The notes beneath the pieces are model-generated. The model worked only from the letters and a program-made list of their open reading frames with translations. It made no database searches and had not been told where the DNA came from. A stretch of 64,000 nt of DNA. Origin: Kitasatospora cinereorecta (GTDB lineage Bacteria > Actinomycetota > Actinomycetes > Streptomycetales > Streptomycetaceae). Positions 8,258 to 15,557 of this stretch are shown one piece after another (positions within the stretch are counted from its first letter, which is position 1; the number at the start of each line of letters is the position of its first letter). The DNA lies in the NCBI RefSeq assembly GCF_024172095.1, contig NZ_JAMZDX010000007.1, positions 372,001 to 436,000 on the forward strand, written 5' to 3'. Position numbers and translations under genes: made by a program.

Positions 8258-9307
8258 TCAGCTGCAGTTGACGCCGGCGGCCTGCCAGGTGGCCGCGTCG
8301 ACCATCTTGGTGGGGGCGAAGGCCTCGGCGGGGAACGCCTTGCCGTTCTTCAGCCGGTCGTAGGCCGTCTGGACGGCGAGGGCGCCGACGTCCTTGCCGT
8401 TGATGAACAGGGCGGCCTTCATACCGGAGGGCTTGCCGGACTTCCAGTCCTTGCAGGCGAGGTAGGCGCCGAGGCCGACCCCGTCGATGTCGTCGGGGCC
8501 GACGCCCGCGTTCTGCAGGGCGGTGACGGCGCCCTGGACGTTCTCGTCGTTGCAGCCCCAGACCACCCAGTGCTTGACGCCCGGGTTGGCGGTGATGGTC
8601 GCGGCCACCTTGTCCTGGGCGCCGGTGGGGGTGTTGTCGGTGGCGACGTCGATGTTCTGGACGGCGGCGCCGGAACCGGCGGCGAAGGCGGCCTTGGCGG
8701 CCTTGACCCGGTCGCCGCAGACCGTGACGTCCTGCTTCCAGGCGGAGATGGTGCGGGTCTCGGCCGGGTTCCAGGCGGCCTTCTTGAACTCCTCGGCGGC
8801 GCGCTTGCCGACCTCGCCGCCCATCTGCTCGCCGGAGAAGCCGATCCGGGGCACCAGGTCGGACTTGGCGCAGGCGGCCGGGTCCGGGCCGGTGGTGCAG
8901 ATCTGGTCGTCGGACGTGAGCAGGGCGACCTTGGCGTCCCGGGCGGCCTGGACGACCTGCGGTCCGACGGCCGGATCGGGCACCACCACGATCAGGCCGT
9001 TGCTCTTCTGCGCGATCGCGGACTGGACCTCGCTGACGGTCTTGTTGGCGTCGTTGCCGAGGTTCACGACCTTCAGGTCGATGCCGAGTTCGGCGGCCTT
9101 GGCCTTGGCGCCGGCGGCCTCGCCGACGAAGTACTCCTGGTCACCCTGCTTCTGCAGGTACGTCAGGGAGATCTTGCCGTCGACCTTCTTGACGTCGCCG
9201 TCGCCCGACGCGGAGGCGGTCTGCCCGGTCGAGCAGGCGGTCAGGCCGAGGACGGCGGTCAGGCCGAGTGCGGCCACGGGGGCGAGTCGGTGACGAGGAG
9301 TGTGCAT
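8258..9307 (-). CDS. Sugar-binding lipoprotein, AraF-like (CUT2 family)
   Basis: 349 residues. A lipoprotein signal ends in LGLTAC (lipobox), so the mature protein is anchored outside the membrane. The fold-type I periplasmic-binding sequence resembles L-arabinose-binding AraF more than RbsB: VVPDPAVGPQVVQAARDAKV and VKHWVVWGCNDENVQGAV align with AraF segments CTPDPKLGSAIVAKAR and VKHWLIVGMNDSTVLGGV. Arabinose or galactose is therefore the likely ligand, which fits the GH27 enzyme at the end of the operon. The ATG at 9307 has AGGAG six bases upstream; a longer open frame to 9388 has no ribosome site. First gene of the four-gene leftward operon. Confidence 0.9.
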   Translation of the reverse strand: MHTPRHRLAPVAALGLTAVLGLTACSTGQTASASGDGDVKKVDGKISLTYLQKQGDQEYFVGEAAGAKAKAAELGIDLKVVNLGNDANKTVSEVQSAIAQKSNGLIVVVPDPAVGPQVVQAARDAKVALLTSDDQICTTGPDPAACAKSDLVPRIGFSGEQMGGEVGKRAAEEFKKAAWNPAETRTISAWKQDVTVCGDRVKAAKAAFAAGSGAAVQNIDVATDNTPTGAQDKVAATITANPGVKHWVVWGCNDENVQGAVTALQNAGVGPDDIDGVGLGAYLACKDWKSGKPSGMKAALFINGKDVGALAVQTAYDRLKNGKAFPAEAFAPTKMVDAATWQAAGVNCS

Positions 9308-9362
9308 GGGTGCTCCTGGGGTTCGGGTAGGACCGGAGAGTGCAACACAACCGCTCAAAAAC

Positions 9363-9414
9363 CAGCGCAATCGAACGCTGCGGATCACAGGAAACGCCTA
9401 GTTCATCGAGGCGT
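9363..9414 (-). promoter_or_regulatory. Two inverted repeats upstream of the sugar operon
   Basis: Repeat 1 is CAGCG-N8-CGCTG at 9363-9380. Repeat 2 is ACGCCT-N9-AGGCGT at 9394-9414. They lie 56-107 bases upstream of the binding-protein start, where a sugar-responsive repressor (LacI or GntR type) or an activator would act. No regulator gene is adjacent. A third repeat, ACGTG-N4-CACGT, lies at 9473-9486. Confidence 0.4.
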
Positions 9415-9507
9415 CAAGTACTCCGGTACGGTCGGCCCGATCCGCAATACGCTCGTTACGGTCACTCAAATGACGTGACCACACGTGATATTGACGGCGC
9501 ATACGAA

Positions 9508-9555
9508 CACCGCAGCACCCCGGTGGCCCGGTGTGGGCCGCGGGGTGCTGCGGTG
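9508..9555. terminator. Large hairpin with nested stem
   Basis: Perfect 15-bp arms at 9508-9522 and 9541-9555, with an inner 5-bp stem GGCCC/GGGCC (9525-9529, 9535-9539). Very stable. Read on the minus strand it is a second terminator behind the phosphodiesterase; it would also insulate the sugar-operon promoter. Confidence 0.65.
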
Positions 9556-9675
9556 GGTGAACCTGTTCGATCCGGTGCTCCGAGTCCGGATCCCATGCCG
9601 GTACTACGGTGACAGGATTGCCTGTACTCCGTCAAGAGTGGCAGGCGGGGCGGACGGTGACACGCCGAAACGGCG

Positions 9676-9709
9676 CCGACCGCCGGGCATCGACGTGCCC
9701 GGCGGTCGG
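9676..9709 (-). terminator. Terminator of the phosphodiesterase gene
   Basis: Perfect 14-bp arms (9676-9689 and 9696-9709) with a 6-base loop, 13 bases beyond the stop codon of the leftward phosphodiesterase gene. Confidence 0.75.
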
Positions 9710-9722
9710 CAGTGGTGCGGGA

Positions 9723-10562
9723 TCAGGCGAACGGGGTCCCGTCGAGGGTCCAGTGCGGGTCGGGGGTGATGCCGAGCGCCCGGTAGACGGTCGCGGCGAC
9801 GTCGGCGTGGCGGAGGTTCTCCGGGGTGGTGCCGGGCGCGATGCCGGGGCCGGCGGCGGCGATCCAGGCGGTGCGCTCCTGGGGGCTGCGGCCGCCGTGG
9901 CCGCCCTCGTCGCGGTGGCCGTGGTCGGTGACGACGATGACCGTCCACTCCTCGGTGTCGGCGCAGGCGCGGTCCCGGACGGCTGTCAGGATCCGGCCGA
10001 GCCGGCGGTCCGCCGTCTCCACGGCCCGGTGGTACGCGGGGCCGCAGCCGAGGAGGTGGCCGGTCTCGTCGACCGCGCCGAGGTAGACGAAGGAGGCGTG
10101 CAGCAGCTCGCCGGAGCCGAGGATCCGGACGGCTTCGGCGGTCACCTGCTCGTCGCACTCCTCCCAGGCCTCCGTGGTGTCCGCGGCCGCCGCGAGGTAG
10201 GACAGGCGGCTGGGCGCGGCGAACAGCGGTCCGCCCTGGCGGGCCAGGAACATCGGCTCCCAGCCGCCGACCGCGAAGGTCTTCAGCCGGTGCTCGGCGG
10301 CCAGCCGGGTGGTGAAGTCCGGGAACAGGTCGAGGCGGTGGCCGTCGAAGCGGTTGCCCCACACCCCGTGCTTGGCGACGGAGACACCGGTGACGACGGT
10401 GGCCCAGCAGGGGCCGGACATGGTCGGGGTGGCGTCGTCGATCTCGACCGGCGCGAGGAAGCCGGTCTTGGCGAGTTCGTCGAGGTGGGGGGTGTCCAGC
10501 AGTGGCAGCAGGTCGAGGCGGACGCCGTCGATGCCGACGACCAGGACGCGGCGTGAGTCCAC
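9723..10562 (-). CDS. Alkaline phosphatase-superfamily phosphodiesterase/nucleotide pyrophosphatase
   Basis: 279 residues. The alkaline-phosphatase fold signatures are present: VVGIDGVRLD (first metal aspartate), TPTMSGPCWATVVTG (nucleophile threonine region), DETGHLLG and VTDHGHRDEGGHGG (metal Asp/His). A family of soluble type I phosphodiesterases with these motifs hydrolyses phosphodiester bonds of nucleotides or related small molecules. No signal peptide, so cytoplasmic. I start at GTG 10562 with AAGGA eight bases upstream; the frame is open further but without a ribosome site. It diverges from the GH5 gene; the substrate is not deducible. Confidence 0.85.
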   Translation of the reverse strand: MDSRRVLVVGIDGVRLDLLPLLDTPHLDELAKTGFLAPVEIDDATPTMSGPCWATVVTGVSVAKHGVWGNRFDGHRLDLFPDFTTRLAAEHRLKTFAVGGWEPMFLARQGGPLFAAPSRLSYLAAAADTTEAWEECDEQVTAEAVRILGSGELLHASFVYLGAVDETGHLLGCGPAYHRAVETADRRLGRILTAVRDRACADTEEWTVIVVTDHGHRDEGGHGGRSPQERTAWIAAAGPGIAPGTTPENLRHADVAATVYRALGITPDPHWTLDGTPFA

Positions 10563-10635
10563 GGGTGGTTCCTTGTGGTTCGGGAAGGGGGAGCAACGTG
10601 CAGAGGCCGGCGGCACGACAGTAGAGGTGACGGTG

Positions 10636-10672
10636 CGGCGAATCAATACTGGACGAAGTTATTTATTCGCCG
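10636..10672. promoter_or_regulatory. Inverted repeat in AT-rich divergent promoter
   Basis: CGGCGAAT (10636-10643) and ATTCGCCG (10665-10672), perfect 8-base arms with a 21-base spacer, in the only AT-rich patch between the divergent phosphodiesterase and GH5 genes. Likely binding site for a regulator of one or both. A 9-bp tandem triplet follows at 10689-10715. Confidence 0.4.
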
Positions 10673-10688
10673 GTACCTTGCACCCTGC

Positions 10689-10715
10689 GCACCCCGAGCA
10701 CCCCGAGCACCTTGA
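10689..10715 (+). repeat. Three tandem 9-bp units upstream of the GH5 gene
   Basis: GCACCCCGA, GCACCCCGA, GCACCTTGA in a row, 58 bases before the GH5 start. Could be an activator array or slippage product. Confidence 0.5.
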
Positions 10716-10772
10716 GCCCGGACCGCCGGTCCGGCCGCACCACCTCCACCCCACCCTCCTGGAGGCACCTCG

Positions 10773-12728
10773 ATGCGTACGACCGGAACCGCCGGAACCA
10801 GCAGTCCCGCCCGGCGGTTGCCCGCCGTGCTCCTCGCCGCAGCACTGCTGGTGCTGGGCGCCGTCCCCGCCGCCGGCGCGGCTCCGCAGGCCGCCGCAGC
10901 GGCCGTGACGCCGCTGACCGGGCCGCAGTTGGCCGCGTCGTGGACGGGGCCGCTGTCCACCCGGGGCCGGTACATCGTGGACGCGAACGGCGACCGCTTC
11001 AAGCTCAAGGCGGCCAACTGGGCCGGATCCCAGGGGACCTGGGAGGGCAGCGGGAGCGCCGACGATCCGGCGAACAACCAGGCCGGACAGGTCTCGCACA
11101 ACATCCCGCTCGGCCTGGACCGGGTGCCGCTGGCTCAGATCATGGCCGACTTCCACGCGGTGGGCCTGAACAGCGTCCGGCTGCCGTTCGCCAACGCGCT
11201 GATCCACGACACCGCCCCCGTCCCGGACTCCGCCGTCGCCGCCAACCCGCAGCTGAAGGGTCGAACGCCGCTGCAGGTCTTCGACGCCGTCATCGCCGCC
11301 CTGACCGCCGACGGCTTCGCGGTGATCCTCAACAACCACACCACCAGCTACCGGTTCTGCTGCGGCCTGGACGGCAACGAGCGCTGGAACAGCGGCCAGT
11401 CCACGCAGGCGTGGGAGGACGACTGGCTGTTCATGGTGAACCGGTACCGGGCCAACAAGCGGGTGGTCGGCGCCGACCTGCGCAACGAGGTCCGCCGCGA
11501 CACCTGGGACGACCCCAACTGGGGCACGGGCGACGCGCACGACGAGTACGCCGCCTTCGAGGAGGCCGGCAACAGGATCCTCCAGGCCGACCCCGACATG
11601 CTGGTCGTCATGGAGGGGATCAACTGGCAGGGCATCCCGTCCGCCCTGTTCAGCCACGGCCGGCCGATGCTCACCCCGGTCCGCAACCTCTCCAACTCCC
11701 TGATCAGGTCGGACAAGCTGGTCTACGCCGCGCACTTCTACGCCTACACCGGGCCGGCCAACACCGGTGCGGGCAGCGGCCCCGGTTCCACCAGCGACCC
11801 GCGCTACGAGGACTTCACTCCCGACCAGCTCGCCCAGGTGGTCGACGACGAGGCGCTGTTCGTCACCCAGTCCGGCCAGCACTTCACCGCGCCGGTGTGG
11901 GTCAGCGAGTTCGGCGCGGCCGGGCGCGGCTCGACCGACACCAAGGAGAAGGCCTGGCTGGACGCCTTCACCGACATCCTGGTGAAGAACGACACCGACT
12001 TCGCCCAGTGGCCGGCGATCGGCTGGACCGACAGCGCGGGCAACCCGCAGGACAACTGGGCGCTGCTCTCCTACGACGCCACCGGCCGCAGGACGGGCGT
12101 CAACGACCCCGGCGACTGGCGGGCCACCGACTGGAACAAGCTGGTGAACGCCGCCGGCAGGACCGGCCAGGTCGCCAGGGCCACCCGCTGGAACATGCTC
12201 GACCTCGACTTCGGCGACCAGAACGTCTCCGCCACCATGCTCGCCCACGGCGACTGGAGCAGCGGCAACCGCAAGGGCACCTGCATCGACGGCCAGCGGC
12301 TGGTCGGCCTCGGCCGCAGCGACAGCCGCGGCCTGTGCACCGACGCGAACCAGCCCGCGACCTCCACGGCCGGCTGGGTCACCGTCACCGACGAGCGGTA
12401 CGTCACCCACGGCGACTGGGCGAGCGGCTACAACAAGCTGCAGTGCCCGGACAACACGTACGCCGTCGGCTACAGCGTGCACTCCAACGCGATGTCCGCC
12501 CTGCTGTGCGCGCCGTCCTCGGCGGCGCTGCCGCTGACCGGCCGCAACGTGTGGTTCGACCACGGCGACAACCGGCCCGCCACCGGCGGCTCCACCGGCA
12601 GCGACTGGGCGCCGGGCTACTACAAGGGCCAGTGCGCCGACAACGAGTACCTCGCCGGGGTCGCGTACACCTGGAAGTGGCTCCACTACGGCGTCCCGGA
12701 CGCCCTGCTCTGCCGCCCGCTGAGCTGA
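10773..12728 (+). CDS. Secreted GH5 cellulase-family glycosidase with a C-terminal cysteine-repeat module
   Basis: 651 residues. A signal peptide (RRLPAVLLAAALLVLGAVPA, cleaved near AAGAAP) precedes a GH5 barrel of about residues 45-440: VGLNSVRLPFAN, ILNNHTTS, ADLRNEVR (acid/base Glu) and VWVSEFGAAG (nucleophile Glu). The barrel is followed by about 190 residues in three copies of a motif built as HGDW-x-SG-x-KxxCxD...G...LLC (starting near residues 490, 545 and 595). The module is not a lectin or CBM that I recognise and is probably a wall- or polysaccharide-binding domain. GGAGG lies 7 bases before the ATG. Monocistronic, with a strong terminator downstream. Enzyme class is clear; the polysaccharide substrate is not. 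Confidence 0.88.
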   Translation: MRTTGTAGTSSPARRLPAVLLAAALLVLGAVPAAGAAPQAAAAAVTPLTGPQLAASWTGPLSTRGRYIVDANGDRFKLKAANWAGSQGTWEGSGSADDPANNQAGQVSHNIPLGLDRVPLAQIMADFHAVGLNSVRLPFANALIHDTAPVPDSAVAANPQLKGRTPLQVFDAVIAALTADGFAVILNNHTTSYRFCCGLDGNERWNSGQSTQAWEDDWLFMVNRYRANKRVVGADLRNEVRRDTWDDPNWGTGDAHDEYAAFEEAGNRILQADPDMLVVMEGINWQGIPSALFSHGRPMLTPVRNLSNSLIRSDKLVYAAHFYAYTGPANTGAGSGPGSTSDPRYEDFTPDQLAQVVDDEALFVTQSGQHFTAPVWVSEFGAAGRGSTDTKEKAWLDAFTDILVKNDTDFAQWPAIGWTDSAGNPQDNWALLSYDATGRRTGVNDPGDWRATDWNKLVNAAGRTGQVARATRWNMLDLDFGDQNVSATMLAHGDWSSGNRKGTCIDGQRLVGLGRSDSRGLCTDANQPATSTAGWVTVTDERYVTHGDWASGYNKLQCPDNTYAVGYSVHSNAMSALLCAPSSAALPLTGRNVWFDHGDNRPATGGSTGSDWAPGYYKGQCADNEYLAGVAYTWKWLHYGVPDALLCRPLS

Positions 12729-12754
12729 GCCGCCCGCAGCCCCTCGGCACGTCT

Positions 12755-12793
12755 CCGCCCCCGTCCCGGTCACTGTGTCCGGGGCGGGGGCGG
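12755..12793. terminator. Terminator between GH5 gene and marR
   Basis: 15-bp arms (12755-12769 and 12779-12793, one T-G pair) with a 9-base loop, between two convergent genes. Confidence 0.75.
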
Positions 12794-12819
12794 TGCCGTG
12801 TCCGGAGCCGGGGTGGTGG

Positions 12820-13245
12820 TCAGGCCTGCGGGAAGACCCGGCCGAGCAGGTCGTGCAGGGTGCGGCGCTCGTCCTCGTCCAGCTGGCCGAGGGTGGTGAG
12901 GCCGGACATCAGCTCGGCGCGGATCAGGGCGACGGTGCGCTCCCCCTCCTCGGTCAGCAGGACGTTCTTCACCCGCCGGTCGGTCTGGTCGACCGCGCGC
13001 CGGACCAGGCCGCGGGCCTCCAGGCGGTCGGTGATGCCGGTGACGTTGGAGGCGTCGCAGGCGAGCAGTTCGGCCAGGGTGCGCATCGGCATCGGCCGCC
13101 GCAGCAGGCTGAGTACCTTGCCCTGCATGAGGGTCAGACCCTGCTCGGCCGCCACCTCGGCGAAGTGCCGGTAGTAGGCGGCGGCCGCACGGGCGAGGCC
13201 GTCCATCAGCTGGACGGGCGTCGGGGGCGGCGGCGCGGTGGTCAT
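12820..13245 (-). CDS. MarR-family transcriptional regulator
   Basis: 141 residues in the chosen frame. Winged-helix features: LTLMQGKVLSLL, LAELLACDASNVTGITDRLEARGLV (recognition helix) and the wing QTDRRVKNVLLTEEG. Its start faces the aldehyde dehydrogenase gene across an 8-bp-armed palindrome, the classic arrangement for a MarR protein that represses itself and its neighbour. I choose ATG 13245; the ATG at 13275 lies inside the palindrome. Neither has a good ribosome site, so the mRNA may be leaderless. A probable inducer is an aldehyde or aromatic compound handled by the neighbouring enzymes (inference). Confidence 0.88.
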   Translation of the reverse strand: MTTAPPPPTPVQLMDGLARAAAAYYRHFAEVAAEQGLTLMQGKVLSLLRRPMPMRTLAELLACDASNVTGITDRLEARGLVRRAVDQTDRRVKNVLLTEEGERTVALIRAELMSGLTTLGQLDEDERRTLHDLLGRVFPQA

Positions 13246-13264
13246 GGGGCGAGGGTAGTCGAGA

Positions 13265-13285
13265 ATGGTTGACATACTCAACCAT
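13265..13285. promoter_or_regulatory. Palindromic MarR-type operator
   Basis: ATGGTTGA-CATAC-TCAACCAT, perfect 8-base arms, between marR and the aldehyde dehydrogenase gene. It covers the -35 of the rightward promoter, so binding would block transcription. Confidence 0.75.
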
Positions 13286-13298
13286 CTGGTCCTACCGT
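13269..13298 (+). promoter_or_regulatory. Promoter of the aldehyde dehydrogenase operon
   Basis: TTGACA (13269-13274), 18-base spacer, TACCGT (13293-13298), a good housekeeping-type pair. The bases TACCGTCGGGTA recur in the same arrangement in the promoter at 56055-56084. Confidence 0.65.
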
Positions 13299-13338
13299 CG
13301 GGTAATAGTTGATGACCTCAAGGATCACGGAGCGCGTC

Positions 13339-14703
13339 ATGAGCACCACCCCCAGCAACCCGCCCGCCGGGGAGCCCGGGACCGCCACGGCCCCCGCCGC
13401 CGTGGCCCCGGCCGCCGTGGCCGCCCGGCTGCGCGCCGCCTTCGCGACCGGCCGTACCAAGCCGCTCGCCTGGCGCCTCGCCCAGCTCGCCGCGCTCCGC
13501 TCGCTGCTCACCGACCGCACCGAGGCCCTGCTCACCGCCCTCCACAGCGACCTCGGCAAGGGCGCCCGGGAGGCGTACCGCACCGAGATCGCCTTCACCC
13601 TCAACGAGCTCGACCACACCGTGGCCCACCTCGAGGAGTGGCTGCGCCCCCGGCCCGCGGCCGTCCCGGAGAACTTCCGGCCCGCCGAGGCCCGGGTGGT
13701 CCGCGACCCGCTCGGCGTGGTGCTGATCATCGCGCCCTGGAACTACCCGCTCCAGCTCGCCCTCGCACCCCTGGTCGGCGCCCTCGCCGCCGGCAACGCC
13801 GCCCTGGTCAAGCCCAGCGAACTCGCCCCCGCCACCTCCGCCGCACTCGCCGAACTGGTGCCGCACTACCTCGACCGGGACGCGGTCGCCGTTGTCGAGG
13901 GCGGCGTCCCCGAGACCACCGCCCTGCTGGAGCAGCGCTTCGACCACATCTTCTACACCGGCAACGGCGCCGTCGGACGGATCGTGATGGCCGCCGCCGC
14001 CCGCCACCTCACCCCGGTCACCCTCGAACTCGGCGGCAAGAGCCCGGTGGTGGTCGAACCCGGCGTCGACCTCGCGGTCACCGCGGAGCGCCTGGCCCGC
14101 GGCAAGTTCCTCAACGCCGGCCAGACCTGCGTCGCCCCCGACTACGTGCTGGCCGTCGGCGACACCGCCGCCGCCCTGGAACGCCACCTCGCCGACGCGG
14201 TCGAGGCGCTGTACGGGCAGGACCCGGCCACCCACCCCGAGTACGGACGGATCGTCAACGAGCGCCACTTCGACCGGCTCACCGCCCTGCTCGGCGACGG
14301 ACGCACGGTGATCGGAGGGCAGCACGACCGGGCCAGCCGCTACCTGGCCCCCACCGTCCTCGCCGACGTCGCGCCGGACGCCCCGGTGATGCGCGAGGAG
14401 ATCTTCGGACCGGTGCTGCCCATCGTCGCCGTCCCCGACCTCGACGCGGCCATCGCCTTCGTCAACGAGCGCGACAAGCCGCTCGCGCTGTACGCCTTCA
14501 CCGAGTCCGAGCAGACCAAGCGGCGGCTCACCGAGGAGACCTCCTCCGGCGCCCTCACCTTCGGACTGCCGGTCTCCCACCTCGCCGTCCCCGAGCTGCC
14601 GTTCGGCGGCGTGGGGGAGAGCGGCATGGGCCGCTACCACGGCGAGTACTCGCTCGACACCTTCAGCCACACCAAGGCCGTCCTCGACAAGCCCCTCGGC
14701 TGA
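13339..14703 (+). CDS. NAD(P)-dependent aldehyde dehydrogenase (ALDH3-like)
   Basis: 454 residues. Oxidises an aldehyde to the acid in the cytoplasm. Visible are the Rossmann segment IAPWNYPLQL, NAALVKPSE, TGNGAVGRIV, the general base motif LELGGKSP and the catalytic cysteine in NAGQTCVAPDYVL. The short length and direct FTESEQTKRRL region fit the class 3/coniferyl-aldehyde type. ATG 13339 has GGAG 6 bases upstream. Controlled by the divergent MarR regulator (operator over the -35) and followed after 50 bases by a mycothiol-type enzyme gene in the same direction. Substrate unknown. Confidence 0.92.
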   Translation: MSTTPSNPPAGEPGTATAPAAVAPAAVAARLRAAFATGRTKPLAWRLAQLAALRSLLTDRTEALLTALHSDLGKGAREAYRTEIAFTLNELDHTVAHLEEWLRPRPAAVPENFRPAEARVVRDPLGVVLIIAPWNYPLQLALAPLVGALAAGNAALVKPSELAPATSAALAELVPHYLDRDAVAVVEGGVPETTALLEQRFDHIFYTGNGAVGRIVMAAAARHLTPVTLELGGKSPVVVEPGVDLAVTAERLARGKFLNAGQTCVAPDYVLAVGDTAAALERHLADAVEALYGQDPATHPEYGRIVNERHFDRLTALLGDGRTVIGGQHDRASRYLAPTVLADVAPDAPVMREEIFGPVLPIVAVPDLDAAIAFVNERDKPLALYAFTESEQTKRRLTEETSSGALTFGLPVSHLAVPELPFGGVGESGMGRYHGEYSLDTFSHTKAVLDKPLG

Positions 14704-14753
14704 GACCCCGTACCCGCCCCCACCTGCCCCCCACCCACAGGAGCCACCGCACG

Positions 14754-15521
14754 ATGACCACCACCGCCCCCGTCGACCACGCCGCGGCCGTCGCCCGCGA
14801 GAGCGCCCGCTTCGTCGACGCGGTCGTGGACGCCGACCCGTCCACCCCCGTGCCGACCTGCCCCGACTGGACGCTCACCGACCTGGTCCGGCACGCCGGC
14901 AGCGTCCACCGCTGGTTCTCCGTCCTGCTGAGCCGACTCGTCCAGGAGCCGCCGCGCACCCGCGAGGTCGACCTCCAGCTGCCCGACACCGTCGACGGCT
15001 ACCCCGGGTGGCTCGCCGCGAGCGCCGAGCACGCCGCCGGGGTGATCGCCGGCCTCGACCCGGACGCGCCGATGTGGGCGTGGGGCGCCGACCAGCACGC
15101 CCGCTTCTGGGTCCGCCGGATGCTCTTCGAGACGCTGATCCACCGGGTCGACGCCGAACTCGCCCTCGGCCGGCCCGCCGGGATCGACCGGGCCCTCGCC
15201 GTCGACGGCATCGACGAGTTCCTGGTCAACCTGCCGTACGCCGCCCTCTTCGCCCCCGACACCGTCAACCTGCGGGCCGAGGACCGGAGTGTCCGCTTCC
15301 GCTGCACCGACGGCGAGGAGAGCTTCCTGGTCCGCCTCCGCCCCGACGGCTTCGCCCTGGAATCGGACAGCTCGGGGGAGGAGGCCGACGCCGAGGTCGG
15401 CGGTGCGGCCGCGGACCTGCTGCTGCTCCTCTACGGCCGCCTGGACCGCAGCGCCGACGCGTTCCGGCTCGCCGGCGACCCGGAGCTGCTGGCGACCTGG
15501 TTCGCGCACTCCGCGTTCTGA
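14754..15521 (+). CDS. Maleylpyruvate isomerase family mycothiol-dependent enzyme
   Basis: 255 residues of the DinB-like mycothiol-dependent family: N-terminal helical bundle with VPTCPDWTLTDLVRHAG, the histidine-bearing ETLIHRVDAELA that usually contributes to metal binding, and a C-terminal alpha/beta domain ending WFAHSAF. Members conjugate or isomerise small electrophiles with mycothiol; most, including this one, have no known substrate. AGGAG lies 10 bases before the ATG. Being downstream of an aldehyde dehydrogenase under MarR control suggests a detoxification pair (inference). Confidence 0.85.
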   Translation: MTTTAPVDHAAAVARESARFVDAVVDADPSTPVPTCPDWTLTDLVRHAGSVHRWFSVLLSRLVQEPPRTREVDLQLPDTVDGYPGWLAASAEHAAGVIAGLDPDAPMWAWGADQHARFWVRRMLFETLIHRVDAELALGRPAGIDRALAVDGIDEFLVNLPYAALFAPDTVNLRAEDRSVRFRCTDGEESFLVRLRPDGFALESDSSGEEADAEVGGAAADLLLLLYGRLDRSADAFRLAGDPELLATWFAHSAF

Positions 15522-15557
15522 GCCTGCCGGCTGCGAGCCCCCGCCGCCCGGCCCCGG

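Larger units (their letters stand above)
9308..9722. other. Regulatory region of the sugar operon plus terminators
   Basis: 415 bases without a gene. The right half carries two hairpins that end the phosphodiesterase transcript (9508-9555 and 9676-9709). The left half is relatively AT-rich for this genome and holds the sugar-operon promoter with three inverted repeats (9363-9380, 9394-9414 and 9473-9486). I see no tRNA or plausible small protein. Confidence 0.6.

Noticed and set aside
9340..9769. Small rightward ORFs between the sugar operon and the phosphodiesterase
   Set aside because: They cross strong terminator hairpins, lack ribosome sites and have no codon-position bias.
13269..15521. 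A single 750-codon protein spanning aldehyde dehydrogenase and the mycothiol-type gene
   Set aside because: The first part is an out-of-frame Arg/Pro-rich shadow; the aldehyde dehydrogenase has its own ATG, catalytic motifs and stop at 14703.
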